DNA of 64,000 nucleotides from Kwoniella bestiolae CBS 10118 (lineage: Eukaryota; Basidiomycota; Tremellomycetes; Tremellales; Cryptococcaceae): contig NC_089244.1 of NCBI RefSeq assembly GCF_000512585.2, positions 62,001-126,000 of the forward strand, read 5' to 3'. This document shows, piece by piece, positions 1 to 9,421 of this stretch. The notes under the pieces are model-generated. The model was not told where the DNA came from and searched no databases. It saw only the letters and a list, made by a program, of their open reading frames with translations. The stretch's first letter is position 1. Each line of letters begins with the position of its first letter. The translations under genes were made by a program, and so were the position numbers.

Positions 1-719
1 GAAGACCCTTTACGCCTTTATGCAATCTGCTTTGACCCAGGACCTCGACTCGAAAGGTGAAGGCAGATACGCCCGAATGTTCATCTACGATATCTCTGGT
101 ACACCTACCTTGAAACACTCTTACGTGATCGAACTTCCAGTCACCAATGGTAAAGGTAAAACCCTGGCTCAATCCGATGTCCTCTACCTCTCCGAGGACG
201 CTTTAATGCTCCTTTCTCGAGATGGGAAAGGTAATGGAAACGATGACAGCGAATCTAAGCACAAGGACTTTATGCTTTTCAACTTCAACGGTGCAACGGA
301 TCTCATCAACACCGAATATACCGATGGTGTCAAGCCTGTCGCTTCTAAGGGTGTTCTCGACAGTAGCATCACAGCTGCCGAGCCTGTCGAATTTATCGAT
401 ATGATCGATGAAGTGCAATTGGCTAGGTTTGGTCTACATAATGCGGGAGACTTTGACGTTAGCTTGATCAACGGAAAATGGGAGTCAGCGGTACGTGTAA
501 TGCTTTTTATATTGCCGAACTTCCCACTGACATTTTCCGATCACACAGGCTATCGCATCTGTGGAAGATCCCGATTTCCCCAACGATTACTTCCTCTTCT
601 CCTTCTCGGACAACGATTTCATCACCACCAACGGATCCGAAGCTGGTGAGAAATACGTTGATGGGTATGGAAGTACCTTGGATAACCAGGCCTTGGTCTG
701 GAGAATCAGCCTTCCATAG
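1..719 (+). CDS. Esterase-like phytase-family protein, 3' end (5' partial)
   Basis: The reading frame is open from the window edge (frame 2) and continues through one intron (491-548, GTACGT...CACAG) to a TAG at 717-719. Segments such as KTLYAFMQSAL, YVIELP, DVLYLSEDALMLLSRDGKG and EFIDMIDEVQLARFGLHN resemble the beta-propeller-like 'esterase-like activity of phytase' family, which is usually secreted or cell-wall associated in fungi. The N-terminus, including any signal peptide, lies outside the window. The family name is from recognition only; enzymatic activity is not demonstrated for most members. Confidence 0.7.
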
Positions 720-1205
720 ACCGATCACATCGTCATTAACTAATCCTCTCCCACTCTTCTATCCTTTCCCGCTTTGACCCTTATTACATTCGTCACACGG
801 ACAATATAGCATCTTTAAACAAGAAAACAACGTTCATTTGGGTTGATGCAAGGACATTTATAGATAGTAGAAAGCATAGAAAGTAAATTATGCCCCATGG
901 ACAATGAAGGCATACATGCATGCACCAAGTTTGATTGTACACTTTTGATCGGTGATCAGTGCGCACTCCTGCAAAAATACTCCGATCAATCAATGAATGA
1001 CAAAAAGAACACACAGACCTCCTTTGTATACACGTATACACACATACACACTCACACACGGACCATCAATCATCAATTGACCCTGAGCTAACCCATCAAT
1101 TCCCTTTCATTCACCTCCTTTGACATTCCAGAAGAATGCAATATCATCGTTTGCATGCTGATTCTCATCCTTACTCGATCATCTTTGGTTTAAAAAGCAA
1201 AGGAG
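720..1205. other. Intergenic, no gene seen
   Basis: This is the 3' flank of the phytase-family gene. It holds a CA/TA-rich stretch near 1027-1060 but no supported ORF or RNA before the interrupted 5S gene. Confidence 0.6.
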
Positions 1206-1210
1206 AAAAA
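1206..1210 (-). terminator. Pol III oligo-T terminator of the 5S gene
   Basis: Five A on the plus strand (T on the minus strand) sit 4 bp beyond the 5S 3' end, as expected for a Pol III terminator. Confidence 0.6.
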
Positions 1211-1279
1211 ACTACAGCACCCGGGATTCCCAAGTGGTCCCCCACCTTGGTACTAACCGAGCGATACCCAGGATGGCTT

Positions 1280-1286
1280 CGCAGAG
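1280..1286. repeat. Target-site duplication, left copy (CGCAGAG)
   Basis: This is identical to 1634-1640 at the other edge of the insertion. In an intact 5S gene the sequence occurs once. Confidence 0.7.
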
Positions 1287-1633
1287 TTAGATACATGCCT
1301 AATAGTATATATACAGTAGGAAACGATAAAGAACTATGAAAAGGGGTCTGTGCGTTGCACATCCGACTGTGGACTATACTATACAAAATTACTGCCCTAA
1401 CTACCAGTTGAGCCCAGGAAAGACTTTCCTCTAGCCTTAGCCAGCGCTACCGACACCCCAATCAGCATCCATGAGTAGGACACGCCCGGCATCTTCCATT
1501 TCCTCCACTCCCTTAGCTTTGCCTTTGTCTCGTCGTCCTGAAATCCACCTGTTGACAGAATCAGCGGGTAGAACGGAGCCCTTTCGCTTTCTCTCCCTCC
1601 TGGCAACCTTGTAACCTTCTTCTTAGCTTGCTG
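1287..1633 (-). mobile_element. 5'-truncated non-LTR (LINE-type) retrotransposon fragment inserted in 5S
   Basis: The insert lies exactly between two CGCAGAG copies (1280-1286 and 1634-1640), a likely 7-bp target-site duplication. Its minus strand encodes about 75 residues ending at a TAG (1397-1399). The string FYPLILSTGG, followed by an EWRKWKMPG segment and a hydrophobic helix, resembles the region after the reverse transcriptase domain at the C-terminus of LINE ORF2. A 3' UTR of about 110 nt follows, without a poly(A) tail. The orientation matches the 5S gene. Everything upstream of the ORF2 end is missing, as in typical 5' truncation. The LINE identity rests on this short C-terminal resemblance and the duplication; no RT motif remains. 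Confidence 0.6.
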
Positions 1634-1640
1634 CGCAGAG
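1634..1640. repeat. Target-site duplication, right copy (CGCAGAG)
   Basis: This is identical to 1280-1286 and continues directly into the 5' part of the 5S gene. Confidence 0.7.
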
Positions 1641-1681
1641 CGGACGGGATGCGGCATTTTCTGGGTTCTATGGCCGTAGAT

Positions 1682-2198
1682 GAGGGTCTGTGCGTAAATT
1701 GCTACTAGCATCCGCGAAACGCTCTCCCAGAGGAAACCTGTTTACATGTTCTGTACCATCTCACATCCGTTGATGAATGATCCCAGTTCTAAGTATTACG
1801 TGATCACCCTCCTCACCAACTTCAAAATCCTTATCTGCGCATGGAAAACTCTTGCCCACATCACAGTCGAGAGACAAATAGGGTAAAATTCAGCTCCTCA
1901 GGGTGCGTCCCCAGCGGCCAAATCACGGCACTTACAGCTTGGCCGTGGCATCTTGCCTGCTGGAATTTTCACATCCGTTATCTCTTGAATTCTCCCAAGA
2001 GAAACGAAACACACTCTGCATGGGGCATCGGAGACTCGCGGCAGCGAAAGAGAATCTTGCGATTCCACACGATGTAGAGTTGATTTTGTCGTTGAGCGAT
2101 ATATAATCAAGAGACTCCGTCCGATACTGACCAATTCACTGCTACATCCAAACCAGTCAAGTCCTTCGCTTAATTAACCCCGTCGTAAATCAGTCAAC
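1682..2198. promoter_or_regulatory. Intergenic, promoter of the class II aldolase gene
   Basis: No coding signal is supported here. A TATATAA stretch at 2099-2105 lies about 95 bp before the ATG at 2199 and could be a TATA element. Confidence 0.4.
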
Positions 2199-3343
2199 AT
2201 GGCACCAATCGCATTGTCCGATGTCCCTTCTCACGTAACTCCTTTCCACCAGACCACATCCGATCTCTCAAAGAACCCTCTTGAGAGGACATGGAGGGGT
2301 AACAAGGAGGGTACACTGCGTATTCAAGGTTACCCAGAGTTCATGTATGCTACGGACGATGAAGGTCTTTTGAAGAAGCGACAATGGGTGAAAGAACACC
2401 TTGCTGCTGCTTTCAGATTCTGGGGTAAATTGGGCTACGGAGAAGGTATCAGTGGTCACATCACGGTTCGAGTGAGTGCAGTCTGTGTATCACAAGTGGC
2501 CAAACCATTCACTAAGTAAACCCTCACATCAGGATCCCATTTTGCGAGACCATTACTGGATGAACCCCTTCGGTGTCCACTTCTCGGCAATGTCTGTTAG
2601 CAAGCTCGTTCTCGTGACTCCCGAAGGATACGTTCATCCTACGCTGGGTGCTCAACGACCTATCAACGTGAGTGAATGCTCCCACTAGGCCCGCAAACAG
2701 AAGCTGATAGGTGATTGTAGATGGCCGGCTTCCATATCCACTCTGCTATCCACAAAGCTAGACCTGAAGTCGAAGCTGCTGGACATTGCCACTCGTTGCA
2801 CGGAAAGGCATGGTCGGCTTTCGGTAGACCCGTAGATATCACTACTCAGGACTCTTGTCTCTTCTACGACAATCAAGCGGTGTATCACAACTTCGGAGGA
2901 ATTGTAAGTCTCATAGTAATACGCTTTGTGATTTGGCTGTTTAGACTCACATTTGTCTGCGTTTAGGTCTTGGCTGCCCAGGAAGGAGAGAACATCGCCA
3001 ACGCTCTCGGACCCCGAAACAAATGCGCCATCTTGCAGAATCACGGTCTTCTCACCTTGGGAAACACTGTCGACGAGTGTGCCTATCTGTTCTCAGCGTT
3101 GGACAAGCAGTGCAAAGTCCAGCTCATGCTGGAGGCTGCCGAAGGTAGTGGAATCAAGAAGACATTGATCGACCCCGAGGATGCCTCCTTCACCGCTGCT
3201 ACTATCCAATAGTGAGTCAGACCATAGTCTCATCAACAACATCCAGCTGACAATCGCGCGACTACAGCCACGAGAACACGTATTACAACTTCAACCCCGA
3301 GTTCGAATTGATTGTTGCCCGAGAGCCAGACGTGCTACTTTAG
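2199..3343 (+). CDS. Class II aldolase/adducin-domain protein
   Basis: Five exons join cleanly: 2199-2471, 2533-2667, 2721-2903, 2967-3211 and 3268-3343. They give about 303 residues, the usual length for fungal members. The fold signatures are present: GEGISGHITVRDP near residue 85, the metal-binding motif GHCHSLHGKAWSAFG near residue 160, and AILQNHGLLTLG near residue 215, with a C-terminal FNPEFELIVAREP. The family includes fuculose-phosphate aldolases, ribulose-5-phosphate epimerases and many fungal proteins of unknown substrate. It is tail-to-tail with the carbamoylase gene, so it might or might not belong to the hydantoin cluster. No signal peptide is seen, so it is probably cytosolic. 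Confidence 0.85.
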
Positions 3344-3844
3344 TAATTGGATATTGTAACTGTTCTATCTCGGTATTTTGTATGCATACATTCTTTTGCA
3401 CGTATGCCTCACAGATATCAGATGACAGGGACATCTTACAAGTGCTAGTAGATATGAGACCGTGATGGAACTCCGAAGTTCCCCAAGATGTTGACAAGGC
3501 GGGCTGCTGCAGTGGCAAACAACGTGAACACTTTCTTGCGAGGTCAAGGCCGACTTGTCCTTCTCCCACCCCTTCTGCCGTCTGACCATCTCATAGTCCC
3601 CGCTCATGCCTTCGCACTGTCCTCATCCTGCTTTCCCGGTCTCGTCACTTCGTCTTGTTTGATTCCCTTCTCCTCCTTTTCGCCTACGATACGCCCACCG
3701 CTTGCAACCTGGTGAGCTTATATCACTGAAACAGGAGTGTGACATAATCGAATTATGATAGAACGGAATTGAAAGGCAGGGACAAGTTTCGAAGGAGTAT
3801 TGTTGCAGCCAATATCATGATAATGCATGTACAATAACCAATAT
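3344..3844. other. Convergent intergenic region, no gene seen
   Basis: This is shared 3' flank of two converging genes. Short ORFs lack start context or family resemblance, and no RNA was recognised. Confidence 0.6.
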
Positions 3845-5236
3845 CTAAATCTCGGGAGGGGGCTTGACTCCACCTTCTTCTACGAGTCTACCGTACATCT
3901 CCGGTCGTCTATGTTTACCGAGGTTGAAGGTCCTCTCCTTCCCTTGCTTACAGTCGTCCAGGTCAATTTCGGCAATGACCAGCTCATCGTCCTCTGTCTT
4001 GCTTTCCGCTACTATATGACCTTCTGGATCGACAATCATTGATCCCGGAATGAGGGGATGTCGACCATCGTCGTTACCTGATCGAGCGGCTGTGATGCAG
4101 AACACTGTTGCACGAGACATACTCAGTCTTGTGCTTCCAGTCTGAGAAAGAGACGGTGGTAAAACACTTACTCGAGTTGGTATAGGCATGTGCTTGGACA
4201 ACGACTAGAGAGATGAGAATTAGCTATCGTTTGCCGATATTTATTCGCACATGTTTGATGGCTTATTGCCTGATCACTTACGTTTATGGTGGAACTGTTC
4301 GTTGAACCAGAAAAAAGTCAGCTGGTAAGACATGAAACAAGAATGTCACACCAGACTCACCATAGCTTCTTCATAAGCCTTTTCTCTCGAGATATTCTGA
4401 TCACCACCCCATAACTGGGGAGCATACGCAGTGGTGTTCTGTCCTTCCTTATCAGCACGAAGCTAATTTTAGGCACAATGACCAAAGATACTAGCTCACA
4501 TAGCCACAGCACAAGACCTCGACACCTTGTAATCCATAGCATCTCCAGCCTTCTGCCCATCTTCGGTCATTGCAGATAAGCTGTCCAACTATGGGACTTG
4601 ATCCACCGCATATGTCCTTCAGGGAGCTAGCTCGGAAAGCTTGGAATCCGTAGTCCCCAGGAAGGAAGTATCGCTTCTCCAGCTGGTTGGTAGTGTTAGG
4701 ATCCAGGTCGAAAGGTTCCATGGAGCCTGGCAAGTGAATCTGGTCGCATAACTCAGCACTCGAGTGTAAGCTGTGTTCAAGTCACGACTCACTTTTCGGT
4801 ATTTATTCAATACATCGCCGGTCTTTCCGCTCACATAAACTGCAGTGTTGTATCTCCCATTCCCTGTATCCTCTCCGTAACCTATCTGCACGTCTAAACC
4901 TAGTTGCTGGGCCTTGTCAAAGAATGCTTTGACTTTCTTTGTTCTAGTTATAGGTCCGGTCTCGGCTGTCTCGAGCTCATAGTAGCTTGCTAGTTCCGCA
5001 TCATCGGTTATATAATATCGGGGGAAGAAGGTGGTAAAGGTGGTTTCGGCTATCGAACGCAGTGGTCAGTCTGCGATGCTCACACATCCTCAAGACTTAC
5101 GGAAGACAACCAATTTGACTTCTTGTTTAGCAGCATCCTCAAGAAGTTTGATCAATCTGTCCAGAACCTCAGCTCGTGAGGTCGTTCGGTGGACTGCTCC
5201 CACTTGAGCTGCAGCGACTTTCAGTGGTCTTCCCAT
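3845..5236 (-). CDS. N-carbamoyl-D-amino-acid hydrolase (carbon-nitrogen hydrolase family)
   Basis: It hydrolyses N-carbamoyl-D-amino acids to D-amino acids, CO2 and NH3. Exons on the minus strand are 5236-5101, 5049-4793, 4739-4500, 4438-4361, 4294-4282 (13 nt), 4204-4172 and 4104-3845, giving about 338 residues. The start MGRPLKVAAAQVG matches the usual nitrilase-fold opening. The catalytic triad is visible: Glu in VVFPETTF, Lys in KYRKIHLPG, and Cys in LICNDRRW. The context CNDRRWAEGWR, CCGYNTT, FHHK, DLDDCKQGKERTFN and the HRRPEMYG tail match bacterial D-carbamoylases much better than beta-ureidopropionases. It is divergent from the racemase gene across a 412-bp promoter. The substrate range is inferred from family resemblance and the neighbours. 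Confidence 0.88.
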
Positions 5237-5648
5237 TGTTTCGGTCTGTTTGTCTATTGGCCTTTCGCTATGGTAGATTATTGACTCAGAAACTGAGAAC
5301 CATTTTGACATTACATTCATGAACTTGTGAACATCATCAATGTCTTGGTCCAGGAACAGCCTTACCATTCTATGGGCAAGATTCTCAATACACTTTAGCC
5401 GATGAGATAAAAGCAAGGAGGGCGCCGGGCAAGCTCCATTTCGCCGACGGTTTGGAGCAGAAATGGCCAAAGCATTACCCGATAAGGGTCATGGGAATGA
5501 CCGGGAAAAGTTGACCGCGGTATCGTTTACGCTGAGCTGAAAACCGAACGCGCCTATGAATGGGTATGAACGCGTCCATGGTCAAAATGACCGAATCAGA
5601 GGGTGGGACCGTCTGAGTAGGGCCTCAGTCCACACAACGACGATCAAA
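5237..5648. promoter_or_regulatory. Divergent promoter, carbamoylase / racemase
   Basis: It contains TTCGCCG (5440-5446), also found in the other two cluster promoters, and two GATA-type sites: GATAA at 5406-5410 and GATAAG at 5481-5486. GATA sites commonly mediate nitrogen catabolite regulation in fungi. Function is inferred from position and repetition. Confidence 0.45.
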
Positions 5649-6365
5649 ATGACTACAGAATCAAGGACACTCTCGATCTTGGTAGTCAATCCAAACTCCT
5701 CGTCGTCCATCACCCAAGCTATCGAGCGTTCTCTCCGCCCTCACATACCTCCTAATACCTCTGCCGATTTCTTCAACCCTTCATCAGGTCCCCCTGGAAT
5801 CTCCGATGAAGCTACAGCCAAATCCAGTTGCGAAGCGTGTATGGCTGAGCTCCCGGCTTTCGTCGAGAAATACGATGGTGTCTTGGTAGCTTGTTTTTCC
5901 GAACACCCCCTGATTCCTACATTACGATCCTACGCTTCAGAAAAGGGCATTCTTCTATCTGTCCTAGGCATATACCATGCTGGAGTAGCTACTGCTCTAT
6001 TACGAGCGACTGGAAAATTCGGAATCATTGCGACCGGATCTGGTATCAAGACGAATCTTGTCTTGGCCACGGCTAAGTTCCTTGGCTCGAACGATTCAAA
6101 CAGATTCGCAGGACCCATAACTACAGGCCTAAATGTGGTAGAACTGCAGGAAGGGGATCAAGTGAAGGTGGAGCGAAACATGAAGGTTACAACGAAGGAT
6201 TTGGTCAAGAAAGGAGCAGAAGTGATAATATTGGGTTGTGGGGGAATGTGCGGGATGGAACCTTGGATCATAGACGCTGCTAAAGAAGAAGGAAAGGAAG
6301 TGCAAGTGGTAGATGGAGCTAGAATGGGATTGCAGATGATAGTTGCTCTGATACGTGGACGATAA
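5649..6365 (+). CDS. Asp/Glu/hydantoin racemase family protein
   Basis: This is a single exon of 239 residues. The ATG at 5649 is chosen because the homologous region begins directly after it (LSILVVNPNSSSS), while the upstream in-frame extension has no family resemblance. The two cysteine motifs of the fold are visible, VLVACFSEHPL near residue 80 and IILGCGGMCG near residue 200, as is the ATGSG phosphate-loop-like segment. The family includes bacterial hydantoin racemases and yeast Dcg1. Beside a hydantoinase and a D-specific carbamoylase, the likely role is racemisation of 5-monosubstituted hydantoins so that both enantiomers can be used. Allantoin racemase is an alternative. Confidence 0.8.
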   Translation: MTTESRTLSILVVNPNSSSSITQAIERSLRPHIPPNTSADFFNPSSGPPGISDEATAKSSCEACMAELPAFVEKYDGVLVACFSEHPLIPTLRSYASEKGILLSVLGIYHAGVATALLRATGKFGIIATGSGIKTNLVLATAKFLGSNDSNRFAGPITTGLNVVELQEGDQVKVERNMKVTTKDLVKKGAEVIILGCGGMCGMEPWIIDAAKEEGKEVQVVDGARMGLQMIVALIRGR

Positions 6366-6388
6366 TGCATTTGACTTCTGGGGTTTGC

Positions 6389-9199
6389 TTAGGTAGCAGT
6401 CGAAGACAGACCAAGGAGTTGATCGAAATCTATTTCTGCTCCTGTCCAGTCCCATAACAGTTGAGGCTCTACAGCCACATCCCCTGATGTTACAGGTGCT
6501 ACCGGGAGAGGCAGCGATGACTCGAGATTAAGATCTCCAGGTGTTGACGAGCTGCTTCCTCTGAGAGCTTCACTTAACTCCACGTGCTCTTCCAGCTTGC
6601 GAAGACGATCTCCCATCGTTGCTGCGCGTCTCAAAGCGGGTCCAGCAATATCCCAGATATTCGTTGTCTGATATTGATGTAAGGATCGCACCAACCGTGC
6701 GATGAGGTCCAAAGCTGTAACATTCGGTTCCGTCTGAGCGCCCAAGACGAATCGAACGAGCGAGGCGAGGACGGAGGAAAGAATGTGGGAGCAATCTAGT
6801 CAAATTTGTTAGTCCCCATTCTTGCTTTCAAGGGCGAAGATGCTCACAAGACAAGAAATACCCATCCAGATCATTCTCAGTTAGTGAGGTGATAAATGTT
6901 ATGAATTCTGTGAACGGTTCAAGTGTATCGGAAGGCGTGCTAAACATCGCACCGAGCCCATGTTCTAATTCGATATGGATCCTTTTGAGCATACACCGGA
7001 ATCCAAGGAGGCAGAGCAATAAGGAGTCTGGCTGTTAGCGTTGATCCACAAGGATAAGAACTTACTAACGCCAGGTGGACGAGTAACCTGAGGGCCCAAA
7101 GACGTTCGCCAATCTCTCAGCAGACTATCTGCGGAATGTAGAATGTCTTCCACTTCCTCCTTTCGATCCGCTTGACTGCGATCAGCCACAGCTCCGAGAG
7201 TACATACTTCCGACTGTAGCCTTGAGACTAGTCTGGCCAGGCGACAGGATGCTATGAATGATTTGGCCGAGTCTGAAGAAGCGGATGAGAAAGCGCAGGA
7301 TGCTTCCAACAGAGATGCTAGTTGCGGCAGGGGTGCTGTGCTGTTGTTGGCTTGTATGTGAGACGGGCGGGAGTTCACTGTGAGATGGTTAGCACGTTGC
7401 AGGTCCTACGAAATGTATGTCTTTGAGAGTGTATGAGAAAAATCTAGACTCACAAAAGCTCATCCACGCATCATGTATCCGTAACATCCACCAGAGTCTG
7501 ATCCTGAGTTCCTGCTCCCAAGTGGGTATCGACCAGCTGGAAGGATCTAGATGCAAACCCAGTAATTGCGCAAGAGCGATTGTCTGTGGTGCAATCAGCT
7601 CACAGTCCATAGTCACTGGGACTAACAACGGGTACTCAACAGAGGGTATCGGGCGCGGGACCAGTGAACTGAAGCTCAGGGGAGAAACAAGGAAGAAAAA
7701 GACGGTGGAGACGGAAGCGACGAGGGAGCGAGGCAATGAGGCGAGGGGAGGGCAAGGATGGGGTGAGGGGGGAGACGAGGAGAGACGAGACGAAAGAGGG
7801 AGAGAGGGAGAAAGGAGAGATCAGGTTGATAAGGGGAGCAAAGAGGAACAGGGCGAGACGGAAGATGTGGATAGAAGGGCAGAGGAAGCTGACTCACATG
7901 CGCGAGCAACAAGTACGATCCTTGATTAGTTGCACCCGGTCTAACCCCAATCATCATTATGTTCGTAATCACTGTTACCAGATTCGATTCTCCTGTCCCC
8001 TCTGAAGCGCTCTGCAACAAGTTCGCAGCAAGCCCTGCTAGTGATCGTGTATCTTTAGAATGAGCGAACGAGCTCGCCAGGATCGCAGCTAGAAGATTGG
8101 GAGGGAAACGACTGATTTTCCCTTTGGGGAGGATCGGCCTTGCTGGATGAACGTGTGTAGTGTATGCGGCTATGAGAGAGGGTTCGGAGAATGGAGTGGG
8201 TTGGTGTGAGATGAGAGTTCGCAGATTGGTCAATCCATTCATACCGGTACCACCAGTCCTGAAATCTGCTTTACATCAACCGTTGCCTGCTTGATCTACA
8301 GAAGGACAAATGCTCACTTTCGTGTCGGGGCTGCATCACTACAAATATAGGACGTTTGGGATCCGAAGACTGCACAGTCTGGGTCAGAACCCGAAACAAG
8401 AATGAGGTTGTAGATCTACTCACAATCTGCTTGACATGAGGCCTATCCGTGGGCTTATCCACCTCTTCATCCTGTATGGGCAGGAGATCGTCGGTCACTG
8501 GGTTTGTGAGGACTGGAAGATGTCAGCGTTGCCCTCAAAGTTGTAGGACTCACCATGAGGTTCAAAACCAGAGACTGCCAAATGATCAAATGAGGAGGCT
8601 GTGTCTGCAAGCTGGGTCAAGCTAGAATTCCTCCTGCTTGTTTGCATAGATGTTGGATCCAGAGGAGATGTCTCCCTTCTTCGCCTCCAATTGCTCCCCG
8701 TTCTGTCCGCTGAATCTGGCGATCTGGTCCGCTTCCCATTATTCGCAGCACTAGGTGTTGATGAGCCAGCTCTTATCCCATCATCTGTGTTGTCACCTAA
8801 TTCTGGACCATCTATGTCCTCTTCGCCGGAAGGAGGCTGAGCGGATTGTCGAGGTTTTCGTGCGGGAGGAGCAAAGTTGAAGGTGCACTCCCTCTTGGCA
8901 TCCGCGCATAACGAGCAAGGTGGACCTATCGCTGTTATGAGACAGCGGGTCTTACGACGACGACACGAGTCGCATGGCCTATTCTTCCGAGACCTGGCAG
9001 GGCGACCTCCTATTTCATCTGTTGGAGCAGTTGCTGATGGTCGAGGATGGGGAAAGGCATTGATGTAACTTGGACCAGCGATAGGTATCTGACTGGGATT
9101 ATGATTCAGCAAAGTCTGCAAAGCAAAGTTGGTGGGTGATACATGGGCGTGAGAGGTGATAGATGGGTCAATAGCGGTATTAAGATAGTTATCTGACAT
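6389..9199 (-). CDS. Zn2Cys6 transcription factor of the hydantoin cluster
   Basis: The protein starts at the ATG at 9199. A zinc cluster with Cys76, 79, 86, 95, 98 and 105 (CDSCRRRKTRC then CSLCADAKREC) follows a basic SRKNRP segment, and an acidic/serine-rich linker comes next. The middle exons encode a fungal-specific regulatory domain: FSEPSLIAAYTTHVHPARP, SYLLLAH spliced to TIALAQLLGLHLDPSSW, and RIRLWWMLRIHDAWMSF. The C-terminus ends DFDQLLGL, with stop at 6389. There are several introns, one of them unusually long (7584-7897). It is tail-to-tail with the racemase gene, leaving 23 bp between the two stops. By position it is the likely pathway-specific activator responding to hydantoin or a carbamoyl intermediate; this is inference. 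Confidence 0.85.
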
Positions 9200-9421
9200 T
9201 GATGCGATGTTCAAGAAGGTTCAAAGTGAAAGTGGAAAGAGAATGTTCTTGGAAAGGATGTTTATCTTTTTAACCCTGAAATCATCGACGACGTGATTCA
9301 TCAGTGTTCCCATCAATACGACGATGAGGGGTCTGGTTTCCATATGCAGACTTGACAATTCGTGATACGGTACATGCGAGTAGTGTGAGGATGCATACGG
9401 CTATGAAGGTGATGGACAAAA
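9200..9421 (-). promoter_or_regulatory. Promoter of the Zn2Cys6 regulator
   Basis: This is a short 222-bp upstream region. It contains one GATA-type site (TTATC, 9262-9266) and no TTCGCCG copy. Confidence 0.3.

Larger units (their letters stand above)
1214..1681 (-). pseudogene. 5S rRNA gene interrupted by a retrotransposon fragment
   Basis: Read on the minus strand, 1681-1641 gives the 5' part of a basidiomycete 5S rRNA (ATCTACGGCCATAGAACCC, then GCATCCCGTCCG). After a 347-bp insertion, 1286-1214 gives the rest: TCTGCGAAG, GGTTAGTACCAAGGTGGGGG, the 3' end GGGTGCTGT, and then a T-run at 1206-1210 that fits a Pol III terminator. Removing the insertion and one copy of the flanking CGCAGAG leaves about 114 nt, close to normal 5S length, with both halves collinear. 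The gene is disrupted in the region just before the internal control elements, so this copy should not make normal 5S rRNA. It stands alone among Pol II genes rather than inside an rDNA repeat. Confidence 0.85.

Noticed and set aside
5237..5470. Longer N-terminus for the carbamoylase from upstream in-frame sequence
   Set aside because: The upstream residues do not resemble the family; the MGRPLKVAAAQVG start at 5236 fits the nitrilase fold.
5556..5648. Earlier ATG for the racemase
   Set aside because: The extra residues are unlike the family, whose first strand begins right after the ATG at 5649.
7417..7929. Plus-strand open frame of about 170 codons, Glu/Arg/Gly-rich
   Set aside because: It lies antisense to exons and the long pyrimidine-rich intron of the Zn2Cys6 regulator; its composition comes from the purine-rich complement.
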